From the NCBI GenBank assembly GCA_036384915.1, contig DASVLJ010000025.1, positions 186,001 through 250,000 of the forward strand: a stretch of 64,000 bases of DNA, in the 5' to 3' direction. Source of the DNA: PKWO01 sp036384915. Its GTDB lineage: Bacteria; Pseudomonadota; Gammaproteobacteria; Burkholderiales; Burkholderiaceae_D. A program made the translations under genes and the position numbers. The notes under the pieces are model-generated. The model worked only from the letters and a program-made list of their open reading frames with translations. It did no database searches and was not told the DNA's origin. This document shows positions 9,024 to 17,225 of this stretch, one piece after another (the stretch's first letter is position 1; every line of letters begins with the position of its first letter).

Positions 9024-10709
9024 GTGACCACTTATTCCGCCGTACTGACCAATGCCGGCGCGGCGTTGTATGCCGCCGCCTTGGCCGCCAATACGCCGAT
9101 CCAGTTGGCGACGATGGCGGTGGGCGACGGCGGCGGCAGTCCGGTCGCGACGCCCGACAAGACCAGGACGTCCCTGGTCAATCAAGTCTATGGCACCTCG
9201 ATCAGCAATCTCACCGTCGACCCGGGCAATGCGAACCTGATGTGGGCCGAGATGGTCTTGCCGCCCACGGTCGGGGGATTCACCGTGCGCGAGGCCGGCA
9301 TCTTCACCGCCTCCGGCACGCTGTTTGCCATCTGCAATTTCCCGGACACGATCAAGACCGTGACGACATCGGGCGCTCCCTGCGACCTGGTGATCAATTT
9401 CGGTATGGTCGTATCGAATACGGCGCTGGTCACCTTCACCATCGATCCGAACGTCGTGACTGCCACCCATGCCTGGGTGCTGTCCACCGTCACGCCGGCC
9501 TATCTCTTCCCCGGCGGCACGCAATACCAGGCCTTGCGCAAGAACTCCTCGACGCCGGGCGACATGGGCTGGCAAGATCCCGGCAGCCCGTGGGAATTCT
9601 CCTTGACGACGACAGGCGGCGTCACGGCGATCACGTCGCTCCAGGCCTACAACGCGCTGATCAAGGTCAGCGGCGCGCTGACGGCGCCGGCGACGATTGC
9701 ATTCCCGGCGGCGTTCGGCAAGTGGGTCGTCATCAACATGACGACGGGGAATTTCCCGCTGACGGCGGCTGTCGCGGGAGGGAGCGGGGTGCCGATCCTG
9801 CAGGGCCATGCCGACACTGTCCATAGCGACGGCGTCAATATGGCCTACTCGACAGCCAGCGCCGTCACCCGGCCCCTGGGCGACAACAGCCTGGCGCTTG
9901 CCAATACCGCCTACGTGGACCGGGCCGTTTCGGCCATGGGGCAATACGAGATCGACACCGGCGTGGCCAATGCCTACGTCGTGGCGACCACGCCGGCAAC
10001 CACGGCTTACCTCAACGGCGCCACCGTCCGGTTCCGTGTCGCGCACGCGAATACCGCGGCCTCGACCCTGGATGCCGGCGCCGGACCCGTGCCGCTCTTG
10101 CGCGGCGATGGCGGCGCGCTGCAGAAGGGCGACCTGCCCTTCGACATCGTCGTTTGCGCGACGTATGACCAGCCGACCGCGAGCTTCCTGCTCGAATCAA
10201 TGGTCTATTCGCAGTTCGGCACCGCCGCGCGCCTCAACGCGTCGGACCAGAACGGCGGCGTGTCGACGGTGACGGCCTACGTAGGCAATCCGAACGGCTT
10301 CGTTTCGGGCAATGCCGCCGTGATAGGCGTCTCGGCGCCGTCGATGGCATGGGATCCGTCGGCCGACAACCTGTGGGTCTGCACCACCAGCGGTACGGCC
10401 GCGACGGCCGTGTGGTCGCTGCTGCAGGGCGGCGGCTCGCTTAGGGCAATCAACGCGAACGGCGCGCTCGGTCCCGGCATCTATTTGATCGACACGCGCG
10501 CCAATACCGTCGCCATCACGCTGCCGTCCAGGCCCAATTACGGCGACACCTTCGACTTCATCGATGCCGCCGGCACCTTCGGCGCCAACAACCTGATTCT
10601 CAATAACAACGGCAACACCATCATGGGCATCCTCGACGTCCTGTATTGCAACGTTTCCGGCCTTGAATTCCGTCTGTGGTGGAACGGCGCCGATTGGAGG
10701 CTCCAGTAA
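9024..10709 (+). CDS. Tail-collar fibre protein
   Basis: 561 residues starting at GTG. The first 155 residues match the phage tail-collar fibre domain: YSAVLTNAGAALYAAAL, then IQLATMAVGDGGG, and FTVREAGIFTASGTLFAICN. This domain attaches the fibre to the baseplate. The remainder is beta-rich, with a central AYVDRAVSAMGQYEIDTG stretch of the kind that links shaft segments. The stop codon overlaps the next start by one base (TAATG), coupling it to the distal fibre gene. Confidence 0.85.
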   Translation: MTTYSAVLTNAGAALYAAALAANTPIQLATMAVGDGGGSPVATPDKTRTSLVNQVYGTSISNLTVDPGNANLMWAEMVLPPTVGGFTVREAGIFTASGTLFAICNFPDTIKTVTTSGAPCDLVINFGMVVSNTALVTFTIDPNVVTATHAWVLSTVTPAYLFPGGTQYQALRKNSSTPGDMGWQDPGSPWEFSLTTTGGVTAITSLQAYNALIKVSGALTAPATIAFPAAFGKWVVINMTTGNFPLTAAVAGGSGVPILQGHADTVHSDGVNMAYSTASAVTRPLGDNSLALANTAYVDRAVSAMGQYEIDTGVANAYVVATTPATTAYLNGATVRFRVAHANTAASTLDAGAGPVPLLRGDGGALQKGDLPFDIVVCATYDQPTASFLLESMVYSQFGTAARLNASDQNGGVSTVTAYVGNPNGFVSGNAAVIGVSAPSMAWDPSADNLWVCTTSGTAATAVWSLLQGGGSLRAINANGALGPGIYLIDTRANTVAITLPSRPNYGDTFDFIDAAGTFGANNLILNNNGNTIMGILDVLYCNVSGLEFRLWWNGADWRLQ

Positions 10710-12457
10710 TGTACATCAGCAATTTCCTCGGCCAAAACGCGCCCCTGGTCGCCACCAGCTATGTCGCGGGCGAGGCGGTGGCCAAGGGCCAGATCGCCGT
10801 GCTCGGCGCGGACGGCATGGTGTATTACGCGCTCGATCCGTCCGTGTCCGGCGCCAACATGCGACCTGTCGTCAACACCAGCGCGCAATCTTTCCCGGCG
10901 GTGGTGGTGAACACTTCGCTCGGCAGCGCGCCGCTGGCCGGCACAAGCCAGATGGTGCTTGCCTCTTGCGTACTGAGCAATGGCAATTTCGTACTCGCCT
11001 GGCAGGACTATGCTTCGGGCAACGTCGAACTCCAGATTCTGAGCCCGCTCGGCGTTGCCGTGGCCGGTCCGACCGTCGTGGCGGCCGGGCAGGGCAATAC
11101 CGATGGCAATTCGGTTCAGCTCCAGGCGATTCCAGGAGGGGGATTTTTCATCGTGTTTGCCTCGCTCTTGTCCAGCACCTACTACGTCAGGTTCGCCGCG
11201 TATGCCAATACCGGGGCGGTGGCGATCGCGCCGACGACAGTCGACACCTTCGTCACGGGCGGCAACTACGGTGTCCTGTCGATCGGCGCGGCGCTGTTGA
11301 GCAACGGCAGCATCGCCATCGCTTATGCCCAATATGGCAACACGGCCGCAGCGTCGATAGCACGCTATGCCGTTTTCAGTTCGACAGGCGCCGTCGTCAG
11401 CGCGGCGGCGACGCTGGCGGCAAACTCGACGGCGGTTTCCGCGACGGGGCCGGCCGTCGTGCCTTTGATTGCCGTGGCGGCCTTGTCCGGCGGCGGCTTC
11501 GTGGTCCACTACCAGTTGTGGCAGGTCGGTGCTTATTTTCAGCGCTTCAATTCGACGGGCGTGCTGCAAGGCGCGGCGACGCAAGTCTTGGCCAGTAGCG
11601 CCGGCTCGCTCTGGCTCTATGCCATCGGATTGACCGGCGGCGGCTTTGCGCTGGCGGTCTTTCCCGGCGTGGCGGCAAAGACCTATGTCTACCTTTACAA
11701 CGCGACAGGCGTCGCGCAAGGCAGCGCCGCGGTCACGGCATCGGCTTCCAACAATGTCTGTACCTTCCAGTTCGCCGCGATGCCCGATGGCACGCTGGTC
11801 TATGCCGTCACGTTTCAGGCTTCCGGGACGGCCGGCCAGGCGCAAACGATCCAGGTAGGCAGGGTGACCGCCGCTGCCGCACTGGTGGGCGGGACGCCCA
11901 TTACCCTGACCCCGACGGCGAAGTCCTACGGCAATGCGGCCAGCTATGTTTCCATCGTGCCCCTGCCCGATGGCACGGTCTTCTTGACCTACCCGGACAA
12001 TACTTCCGGCCTCATGGCCTGTGCCACGATCAATGCCGGTTTTACGGGATTGCAGATTCAGCCGACCACGATCGGCAATACCAGCAGCAACAATCCGGCC
12101 GCCGTCGCGAATTGCCCGGCGCTCGTATTGACCAACCCGATCAAGGCGACCAGCCCGATCATCATGGTCCCGTTTGCCGCTTTGCAGACCGGCTCGCAAG
12201 TCAATTTCGGGTTTCTCTGCTTCATCCAGAGCATGCAACAGTTCACGCCCATCGGCGTGTTCGTCGCCGCTGCGCTGCAAGGCGCGGCGACGTCGATTCA
12301 ATATACCGGCGCCGCGCCGCTGGCAACGGGGTTTATCCAGCCGTACAACGTCAATGCGCAGGGAAATAGCCCGCCCGGGGTCAAGATGAGCATCGTCGGC
12401 AATATGGCTGCGTTGTCCGGCACCCAGGCGCCAGCTATGCAGCGCGCGATTAGCTAG
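10709..12457 (+). CDS. Phage fibre/receptor-binding protein with seven internal repeats
   Basis: 582 residues. Seven degenerate repeats are visible, each with a beta strand of the form (L/I/M)(S/P/T)-x-G-x-(F/L/I)-x-x-x-(W/Y/F/V), beginning near residues 89, 141, 197, 259, 308, 358 and 419; a second strand (for example YYVRFAAYANTGA) follows in most. Spacing of 49-62 residues and a count of seven suggest a seven-bladed beta-propeller. The last 160 residues form a separate domain. Position after the collar fibre suggests the distal adhesin that contacts the host surface. I know no named family for it. Confidence 0.75.
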   Translation: MYISNFLGQNAPLVATSYVAGEAVAKGQIAVLGADGMVYYALDPSVSGANMRPVVNTSAQSFPAVVVNTSLGSAPLAGTSQMVLASCVLSNGNFVLAWQDYASGNVELQILSPLGVAVAGPTVVAAGQGNTDGNSVQLQAIPGGGFFIVFASLLSSTYYVRFAAYANTGAVAIAPTTVDTFVTGGNYGVLSIGAALLSNGSIAIAYAQYGNTAAASIARYAVFSSTGAVVSAAATLAANSTAVSATGPAVVPLIAVAALSGGGFVVHYQLWQVGAYFQRFNSTGVLQGAATQVLASSAGSLWLYAIGLTGGGFALAVFPGVAAKTYVYLYNATGVAQGSAAVTASASNNVCTFQFAAMPDGTLVYAVTFQASGTAGQAQTIQVGRVTAAAALVGGTPITLTPTAKSYGNAASYVSIVPLPDGTVFLTYPDNTSGLMACATINAGFTGLQIQPTTIGNTSSNNPAAVANCPALVLTNPIKATSPIIMVPFAALQTGSQVNFGFLCFIQSMQQFTPIGVFVAAALQGAATSIQYTGAAPLATGFIQPYNVNAQGNSPPGVKMSIVGNMAALSGTQAPAMQRAIS

Positions 12458-12466
12458 GAGATTTGC

Positions 12467-12712
12467 ATGGCAACAGGAATCATCGGCGCGCTGTCGGTGT
12501 CGTCCAGCTTGACCTATACGCCCGCGACGAATGCAAAAGTCATCGTCAACTGCCTGGGCGGTTCCCTTATCGTCAACGGGGTCGGTATTTCCGGCTCGAA
12601 TTCGACCGGCGCAGGGATATTGGCGACCTTTTACGTCGGGGCCGGCCAATCGGTGACCATCGCCACGGCGTCCACCACGACAGCCCTGGTTTCGGCGATC
12701 GAGGAGTCCTGA
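12467..12712 (+). CDS. Small beta-rich phage protein, function unknown
   Basis: 81 residues, rich in Thr, Ser, Gly and Val, with no charged core and no transmembrane segment. TAGGAG lies 8 bases upstream of the ATG. It sits between the fibre and a second small protein and ends two bases before the next start. A fibre-tip or trimer-capping role is possible but unproven; I do not recognise it. Confidence 0.6.
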   Translation: MATGIIGALSVSSSLTYTPATNAKVIVNCLGGSLIVNGVGISGSNSTGAGILATFYVGAGQSVTIATASTTTALVSAIEES

Positions 12713-12713
12713 T

Positions 12714-13202
12714 ATGAAAACCGTCTTCGTTCTCAATAATGTGGTGGTGTCGCATGGCAGTGCGTTTGCCGACACGGTTGCCATTTCCAGCACGGTCGAT
12801 GGCGCCGAGCCGTACCAGGTGCCGGATGCTTCGCCGGTCGACGTCGGCTGGACCGTCGCCATGCAGGATGGGCTGCCGGTATTCACGGCGCCGAACCTCT
12901 ATCCGCTGCTGTCGACGATGCAGTTCTATATGGCGTTCACGCCGGCCGAGCGCATGCTGATCAAGGCTTTGGCGGGCAGCGGGATTCCTGCGACGGCCGG
13001 CAGCGCCGCCATTGCGCCGGACCCGGTGATCGTCGAGTTCTGGCAAACCTTTCAGATGGCGGTGCAGTTGAATTCGCAAGTCGACCCCAATTTGAAATCG
13101 ACGCAGGAACCGCTTGCTTACCTGGCGAACCCGACCGCGCCGACCCCACCCGTGATTGCGGCCGGGCGCATTCCCCAGATCCTGGCGGGTATTGCGCAAT
13201 AG
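12714..13202 (+). CDS. Phage protein, function unknown (possible fibre-assembly protein)
   Basis: 162 residues, starting two bases after the preceding stop. The middle contains YPLLSTMQFYMAFTPAERML, and the last 60 residues are helical (VIVEFWQTFQMAVQLNSQVD). Small proteins after fibre genes in myoviruses are often chaperones (Tfa-like) or structural decorations; the sequence does not decide. No signal peptide or membrane segment is seen. Confidence 0.6.
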   Translation: MKTVFVLNNVVVSHGSAFADTVAISSTVDGAEPYQVPDASPVDVGWTVAMQDGLPVFTAPNLYPLLSTMQFYMAFTPAERMLIKALAGSGIPATAGSAAIAPDPVIVEFWQTFQMAVQLNSQVDPNLKSTQEPLAYLANPTAPTPPVIAAGRIPQILAGIAQ

Positions 13203-13288
13203 CCGGCCGCAATCGGCGGCAGGATCAGCCGGCGCACTGCGGTCGTGACTTCAGCATGTGAACTCTTCCTCAACGTTGAAAGGTTCAT

Positions 13289-13630
13289 ATGTCTCTGCAT
13301 AACGTCAGCATCACGCTTCCCCAATCCTCGATCACCTCGCAATCGCTGGTGCTTACCGAAGGCGCGAGTGTCGCCGGTATTCGCTTCAGCATTACTGGCA
13401 CCGGGACCGCCGGCGACGCCGTCGTGCTGACCCCGCAAACCATCGCCGGCCCGGCGCCCTACAACGCGACTTTCGCCGACGTGGCTGAAGGTTCCTATGT
13501 TGCCACCTTCCAGGCCGTCGATAGCCTCGGCAACGCCCTGGGCAGCGCCGTGACGCAATCCTTCGTGGTGGCGCCGGGTGCGACGAACGTCGACGTGCCG
13601 ACCGGCGTCGCGACGATCTCGGTGTCGTAA
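13289..13630 (+). CDS. Small Ig-like beta-sandwich phage protein
   Basis: 113 residues, almost entirely predicted beta structure, with TFADVAEGSYVATFQAVDSL typical of the last strands of an Ig-like or fibronectin-like fold. Such domains decorate many phage structural proteins and may bind carbohydrate. GAAAGG lies 5 bases before the ATG. No family is named with confidence. Confidence 0.6.
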   Translation: MSLHNVSITLPQSSITSQSLVLTEGASVAGIRFSITGTGTAGDAVVLTPQTIAGPAPYNATFADVAEGSYVATFQAVDSLGNALGSAVTQSFVVAPGATNVDVPTGVATISVS

Positions 13631-13655
13631 TCCAACCGCAAACCCGGCGGACGGC

Positions 13656-13787
13656 ATGCGTGCGGTATTGCGGCATTGGATGGCGCGGTTGCGGCTCTGT
13701 CTCGGCTGCAGCTGCGGGCCGGCTGTTCCGGTGCCCATGCCGGCCGCCGGGGCGGAAATCCGGATAACCGATCAGATGAGTGGCTAA
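13656..13787 (+). CDS. Possible 43-residue small phage protein
   Basis: An ATG at 13656, preceded by GGCGGACGG, opens 43 codons (MRAVLRHWMARLRLCLGC...) and stops with a one-base overlap onto the next start (TAATG). The coupling and the fit in an otherwise empty slot support expression; Arg-rich N-terminus and a CxC pair are the only visible features. It may simply be a leader whose translation couples to the next gene. Confidence 0.4.
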   Translation: MRAVLRHWMARLRLCLGCSCGPAVPVPMPAAGAEIRITDQMSG

Positions 13788-14107
13788 TGGACGAGCGCCG
13801 GTTGAACGTGTTGGCGATGGACGAATGGCAGTTCCGGTCCTTCGTCGACGAGCAGTTCCGCGCCGCCGATGCGCGTCTGCGGGAGCATAAGGAACTGCTG
13901 GCCGCGAACATGGCCTTGACGCAGAAGATCGCCGACTCGACGGCGGAAATCGTGGAGACCTTCGGCGCGACCAAGAAAGGCGCGCAGATTCTTTCGGCTA
14001 TCGGCCGCGTGGCGATGCGTTTCGGCTTCTGGCTGTCGCGGTTTCTTTTTATCGTCGGATCGCTTTGGGCGGTTTTTCATGGGCATTGGCCCAAGGGGAG
14101 CGAATGA
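13787..14107 (+). CDS. Coiled-coil, single-TM phage protein (holin-associated candidate)
   Basis: 106 residues. A charged helical stretch (about 12-60) that could form a coiled coil is followed by one membrane segment near the C-terminus (FGFWLSRFLFIVGSLWAVF). This layout resembles XhlA-type haemolysin or holin-accessory proteins. It directly precedes the endolysin, whose start overlaps its stop (ATGA). The ATG at 13787 is preferred over one at 13676 because it overlaps the small upstream frame and opens the helical region. Confidence 0.6.
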   Translation: MDERRLNVLAMDEWQFRSFVDEQFRAADARLREHKELLAANMALTQKIADSTAEIVETFGATKKGAQILSAIGRVAMRFGFWLSRFLFIVGSLWAVFHGHWPKGSE

Positions 14108-14643
14108 ATACAGCAGTAGCGACAACGCCTGCGGCGCCGCACATGACGCCGCAGGCGTTTCTTGACGAATTGGCGCCTCTCGCCTTGGCCTCGGCGAAAG
14201 CGACGGGCATTCCGGCGGGATTCGTGCTGGCGGAGGGTGCACTGGAGTCGGGCTGGGGTAACTCCGCGCTGGCCCGTTTGGGGTGCAACCTGTTTGGTGT
14301 CAAAGCCGATCCGGCTTGGCATGGCGCGACTTTGACCATGGAAACCGGCGAGGTTGTCAAAGGCGCGCGTGTGGCGGTCGACGCGCTGTGGCGCAGGTAT
14401 TCCAGTTGGGCCGATTGCGTGGACGATCATGCGCAGTTCTTCTTACGCAATCCGCGCTATGCGGCGGCGTTGAAGGTTTGCAGTGGTCCTGCTGCCGGTG
14501 TTTCCGCCGCCTTCGCACACGCCGTTGCGCAAGCGGGTTATGCCACCGACCCGGAGTATGCCGCCCGGATCGTTGCCGTGATCGACTCGTACGATCTGAC
14601 GCGCTACGACTTGCAGCTTGTGCCGGGAACGTCGGCGGCATGA
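14104..14643 (+). CDS. Phage endolysin, FlgJ-like glucosaminidase
   Basis: 179 residues. The whole length matches the mannosyl-glycoprotein endo-beta-N-acetylglucosaminidase family: FVLAEGALESGWGNSALARL with the probable catalytic Glu48, then CNLFGVKAD and RYSSWADCVDDHAQFFLRNPRYA. It cleaves the glycan strand of peptidoglycan during lysis. There is no signal peptide, so a holin is needed for release; candidate holins flank it on both sides, with ATGA overlaps at each junction. Confidence 0.9.
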   Translation: MNTAVATTPAAPHMTPQAFLDELAPLALASAKATGIPAGFVLAEGALESGWGNSALARLGCNLFGVKADPAWHGATLTMETGEVVKGARVAVDALWRRYSSWADCVDDHAQFFLRNPRYAAALKVCSGPAAGVSAAFAHAVAQAGYATDPEYAARIVAVIDSYDLTRYDLQLVPGTSAA

Positions 14644-15023
14644 ACGCGGCGCTGTGGATTCGGATCGCGGTGGGAACGGTCGGCTATTCAGCCTGGGCCT
14701 GCATGGCGTTCTTCGACCGCTCGCTGCTTCCCGACTTCCTGAAATTCAATATCGCGATGGCGGTCGGCACGATCGGCCTGGCTCTGCGCGACATGCCGCC
14801 GGCCGTGCCGGTACCCGCATTGTCGCCGAAAACCGGTGAAGCCGACTTCGCCGAGCGAAAAGAGGGGGCGCAGGCTGGCCATGCCAAGCCGTTGCTGCTG
14901 GGCTTGATCGCGCTGGGCCTGGCCGTGCCGGTCCTGGCCATGCGCCTTGCTCCGTTGCCGGAGCAGGCTATTTCTTTCCTGTGGTGCGGCCGGCATCCCG
15001 GCGAACCACCTTGTCATTCATGA
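14640..15023 (+). CDS. Small membrane protein, holin candidate
   Basis: 127 residues with three hydrophobic segments (about 8-25, 37-50 and 85-102) separated by a charged loop. Size, multi-span topology and its place straight after the endolysin fit a class I holin, but the protein does not match a named holin family that I recognise. ATGA overlap with the endolysin. Confidence 0.6.
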   Translation: MNAALWIRIAVGTVGYSAWACMAFFDRSLLPDFLKFNIAMAVGTIGLALRDMPPAVPVPALSPKTGEADFAERKEGAQAGHAKPLLLGLIALGLAVPVLAMRLAPLPEQAISFLWCGRHPGEPPCHS

Positions 15024-15030
15024 GGTCAAA

Positions 15031-15471
15031 ATGAAAAATACTCTTTGCGGCGCCTTGCTGTTTTCCGTGGCGTCGCTGGCCGGCTGCGCCGGCGTCACGC
15101 CACGAAACGTGCAGACGCCTGCACAGATCGCGGCCCAGGTCTGCCCTCCGATTCAAGCGACGCTCGGCGCCTTGCAGGCCTTGCCCGCATTGCCTGGCCA
15201 GGCGCAAGCCGATCTGGCGCTGGCGATTCCCATCGTCGATGCCGCATGCGGCGTTGGCGCCTTGGCCGACGTGCCGAGTCTCCAGGCATTGGAGCGCACG
15301 GCGCTGCCTATCCTCTCCAACGTGGTCAAGGCCGCCGCGCTTTCGCCGGCAGAGCAGGATCGCATTTTGGCGGCGCAGATCGTGCTGTCGGCCGCCGTTG
15401 CGATTGCCGACCCCGTTCCGTCCTCGGCGCCACCGGCTGCGCAACCAAGTGGTGCGGCCGTAGCGCGATGA
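15031..15471 (+). CDS. Phage-encoded lipoprotein
   Basis: 146 residues. The N-terminus is a clear lipoprotein signal (MKNTLCGALLFSVASLAGC), with lipobox LAGC and Cys19 as the lipidated residue. The remainder is Ala/Leu/Pro-rich and helical. In a lysis cassette this could be the outer-membrane half of a spanin or a superinfection-exclusion lipoprotein, but it is longer than classical Rz1 and no inner-membrane Rz partner is evident. AGGTCAAA lies just before the start. Confidence 0.7.
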   Translation: MKNTLCGALLFSVASLAGCAGVTPRNVQTPAQIAAQVCPPIQATLGALQALPALPGQAQADLALAIPIVDAACGVGALADVPSLQALERTALPILSNVVKAAALSPAEQDRILAAQIVLSAAVAIADPVPSSAPPAAQPSGAAVAR

Positions 15472-16130
15472 CGCCGTATCAGGCCTTCCTGTTCGCGCGG
15501 GCGATTTATTCTCCGATCCAGAGCGCCAAGTTCGGCCATGTGCTGACGGTCGGCGACTTGACGGTCGGATTGGCTTATGAGGCGGACGGCAACACGATTG
15601 CGGCATTGCCGGGTTCTCAGCGCAAGGTCGATTTCGAGGATGATGCCGACATGCTGCCGTTCGATGCCGGGCCGCTGGGGATGGTGCATGGCGGTTCCTA
15701 TCGCGGCATGCCGGCCTTGTTTGAGGCAATTCTCCCTTATGTGGAAGGGGAGTTGTCGATTGTCGGGCACAGCCTTGGTGCGATGCGTGCCGGCCAACTG
15801 GCGGGACTGTGCGCCATCGGTAATGTTCCGGTGGCCCAGTTGTTCATGTATGAACCGGCCAAACCCGGCTATGCCCGCCTGGGCGACCTGGTTCGGGCAC
15901 ATGTGCCGTTTATCCTAGGCACACGCAATGCTCGCGACTTTGTGCCTGACATGCCGCCGGTCTGGCCTTTCCCGTATCGGCACATTGTCGATCTGGTCGA
16001 TCTTGACTATCCGGCGCCCGGCGTCGATCCGATCGAGGACCACTTGCTGGACCAGATTGGACCGGCCGTGCTGTTGCATTGGCCGGACCCGGAGTATGCG
16101 CCCGACTCGGCGCACGCCGGCTCAGCGTAG
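15468..16130 (+). CDS. Class 3 lipase-like serine hydrolase in the lysis cassette
   Basis: 220 residues, cytoplasmic by sequence. The nucleophile elbow is GHSLG (100-104, Ser102), preceded by GMVHGGSYRG as in class 3 lipases. TRNARDFVPDMPP supplies the likely catalytic Asp157, and H192 (IEDHLLDQ) is the probable third member. The start overlaps the lipoprotein stop (ATGA), so the two are co-translated. It could hydrolyse membrane or mycolate-like lipids during lysis, or serve the lysogen. It is the last plus-strand gene of the phage; the zinc-finger gene on the opposite strand overlaps its 3' end by 9 bases. Confidence 0.8.
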   Translation: MTPYQAFLFARAIYSPIQSAKFGHVLTVGDLTVGLAYEADGNTIAALPGSQRKVDFEDDADMLPFDAGPLGMVHGGSYRGMPALFEAILPYVEGELSIVGHSLGAMRAGQLAGLCAIGNVPVAQLFMYEPAKPGYARLGDLVRAHVPFILGTRNARDFVPDMPPVWPFPYRHIVDLVDLDYPAPGVDPIEDHLLDQIGPAVLLHWPDPEYAPDSAHAGSA

Positions 16131-16355
16131 CCAGCGTGCGCGGCGTTCGATGCGTTGCTCGATCGCCGTTTGGCAAGGGGTACAGCGACTGCGGCCATCG
16201 GCGCGGCGCTGCTCCGGCATCGGTGCCTCACAGTCCTGGCAAGCAGCTTGGCCGTAACCGGGGTCGCCAATGGCAAACGTCCTATTCGGTCTGACCCTGT
16301 TGTTGCGTTCCCATTCGCGTATTTCCAGTTCCTGCGCCCTGTCTTCGATACTCAT
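16122..16355 (-). CDS. DksA/TraR-type zinc finger protein
   Basis: 77 residues. The C-terminal half carries a C4 zinc finger, CQDCEAPMPEQRRADGRSRC followed by TPC, the TraR/DksA signature; the N-terminal 30 residues form the short helical arm (SIEDRAQELEIREWE). Phage TraR-like proteins bind in the RNA polymerase secondary channel and shift promoter choice without ppGpp. The ATG at 16355 gives the usual TraR size. It lies tail to tail with the lipase gene. Confidence 0.85.
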   Translation of the reverse strand: MSIEDRAQELEIREWERNNRVRPNRTFAIGDPGYGQAACQDCEAPMPEQRRADGRSRCTPCQTAIEQRIERRARWLR

Positions 16356-16417
16356 CGTCCTCGGCCTTGTTGATTTCGCCGGCAATCCGGCACCGAGGGC
16401 AATGCTATTGTCCCGAC

Positions 16418-17038
16418 TCAGGCGTCGGCCGCCGCTTTCATGGCTTCCAGGGCATCCTTCCTGGTAGCGATGGCCAGGCGCTTGGCTTGGCGCTCGCCAT
16501 AGTGCGCGACGGAGAATTTGCGCCGCTTCGGCCTGTCGTGAGGACGCTCGATCCATTGCGCGGCCCAATAGGCTCCCGGGCGCTCGCTTCCATCGGACGG
16601 CCAGCGATAGACGCCAGTGATGCCGGAACGGTTATTTTTCCAGAGGGTTTGCATCTTGACCAAACGATCGAGCGTCGGATATTGGGCCTCGATGCTGTCG
16701 AGCCAAGCGGAAGCGGCGCGGTACGCCTTGTGGTAACCGCCGTGGGCGCCGTCGCTGAAGACGCGGTTGGCTTTTCCGGATTGCCGGTTGATTTGGACGG
16801 ACCAAGCCTTGATGCGGCTCTTCGGGTTATCGATTCTGATGATGCCTTTTCGGGTCTTCAAAATGCAGGGCTTGAGATCAAATTGTGAAATGTCGTTTTG
16901 ACCTTCGGAGCACCAGGGCAGCCGCTTTCGTTTGCGGCAAATATTTTTTTGGCAATTATACCGAGTCTGCGCACGCAGGAGGTTGCTCCCTGTATTCGAT
17001 TGCGGAGCTCTCCATGTGCGTAGTTTGAATACGTCCAA
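16418..17038 (-). CDS. Phage AP2-domain DNA-binding protein (start uncertain)
   Basis: The C-terminal half has an AP2-like module: SGITGVYRW, YWAAQWIERP, KFSVAHYGERQAKRLA, found in phage DNA-binding proteins and homing endonucleases; no HNH motif is seen. The region before it (SRIKAWSVQINRQSGK) may be an integrase-like N-terminal fold. The only ATG in frame is at 17038, but the first 50 residues look non-coding (Arg/Lys/Cys-rich), and a later non-ATG start near 16880 (ATT or TTG, after GAAGGT) is possible. It is the outermost phage gene before ssrA. Confidence 0.65.
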   Translation of the reverse strand: MDVFKLRTWRAPQSNTGSNLLRAQTRYNCQKNICRKRKRLPWCSEGQNDISQFDLKPCILKTRKGIIRIDNPKSRIKAWSVQINRQSGKANRVFSDGAHGGYHKAYRAASAWLDSIEAQYPTLDRLVKMQTLWKNNRSGITGVYRWPSDGSERPGAYWAAQWIERPHDRPKRRKFSVAHYGERQAKRLAIATRKDALEAMKAAADA

Positions 17039-17169
17039 TTTTCCGGTATCGCGGCGGCGGGACGATTTGGAGCTGAAATTGGCCGTTCAAAGCGCCTGAA
17101 TTTCGGGGCGTGAGCAGCTATATGGTGAGAGTGAAAACAACCGTTACGTACGCCGAATCATGCAAATTT

Positions 17170-17225
17170 GCGTGTCGTTTCACGTGTCGTTTGCGTGTCG
17201 TTTACGTGCCGTTTTAACGACACGC
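17170..17225. repeat. Five phased copies of an 11-bp element next to ssrA
   Basis: Four direct copies of (G/A)CGTGTCGTTT start at 17170, 17182, 17193 and 17204 (the last has CGTGCCGTTT), and a fifth, inverted copy lies at 17215-17225. Spacing is 11-12 bp, one helical turn. The array is AT-richer than its surroundings and lies about 100 bp from the tmRNA 3' end, where integrase arm-type or excisionase sites would be expected. Confidence 0.75.

Noticed and set aside
10538..12886. 782-codon open frame antisense to the phage fibre genes
   Set aside because: Arg/Gly/Asp-rich low-information sequence opposite fibre genes that have overlapping start/stop codons on the plus strand; no start signal.
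13203..13288. Missing phage gene between 13202 and 13289
   Set aside because: Only 86 bp, with no start/ribosome-binding pair; a simple leader for the next gene is enough.
17170..17225. Iteron array as a CRISPR
   Set aside because: Units are 11 bp with 0-1 bp between them; there are no spacers and no cas genes.
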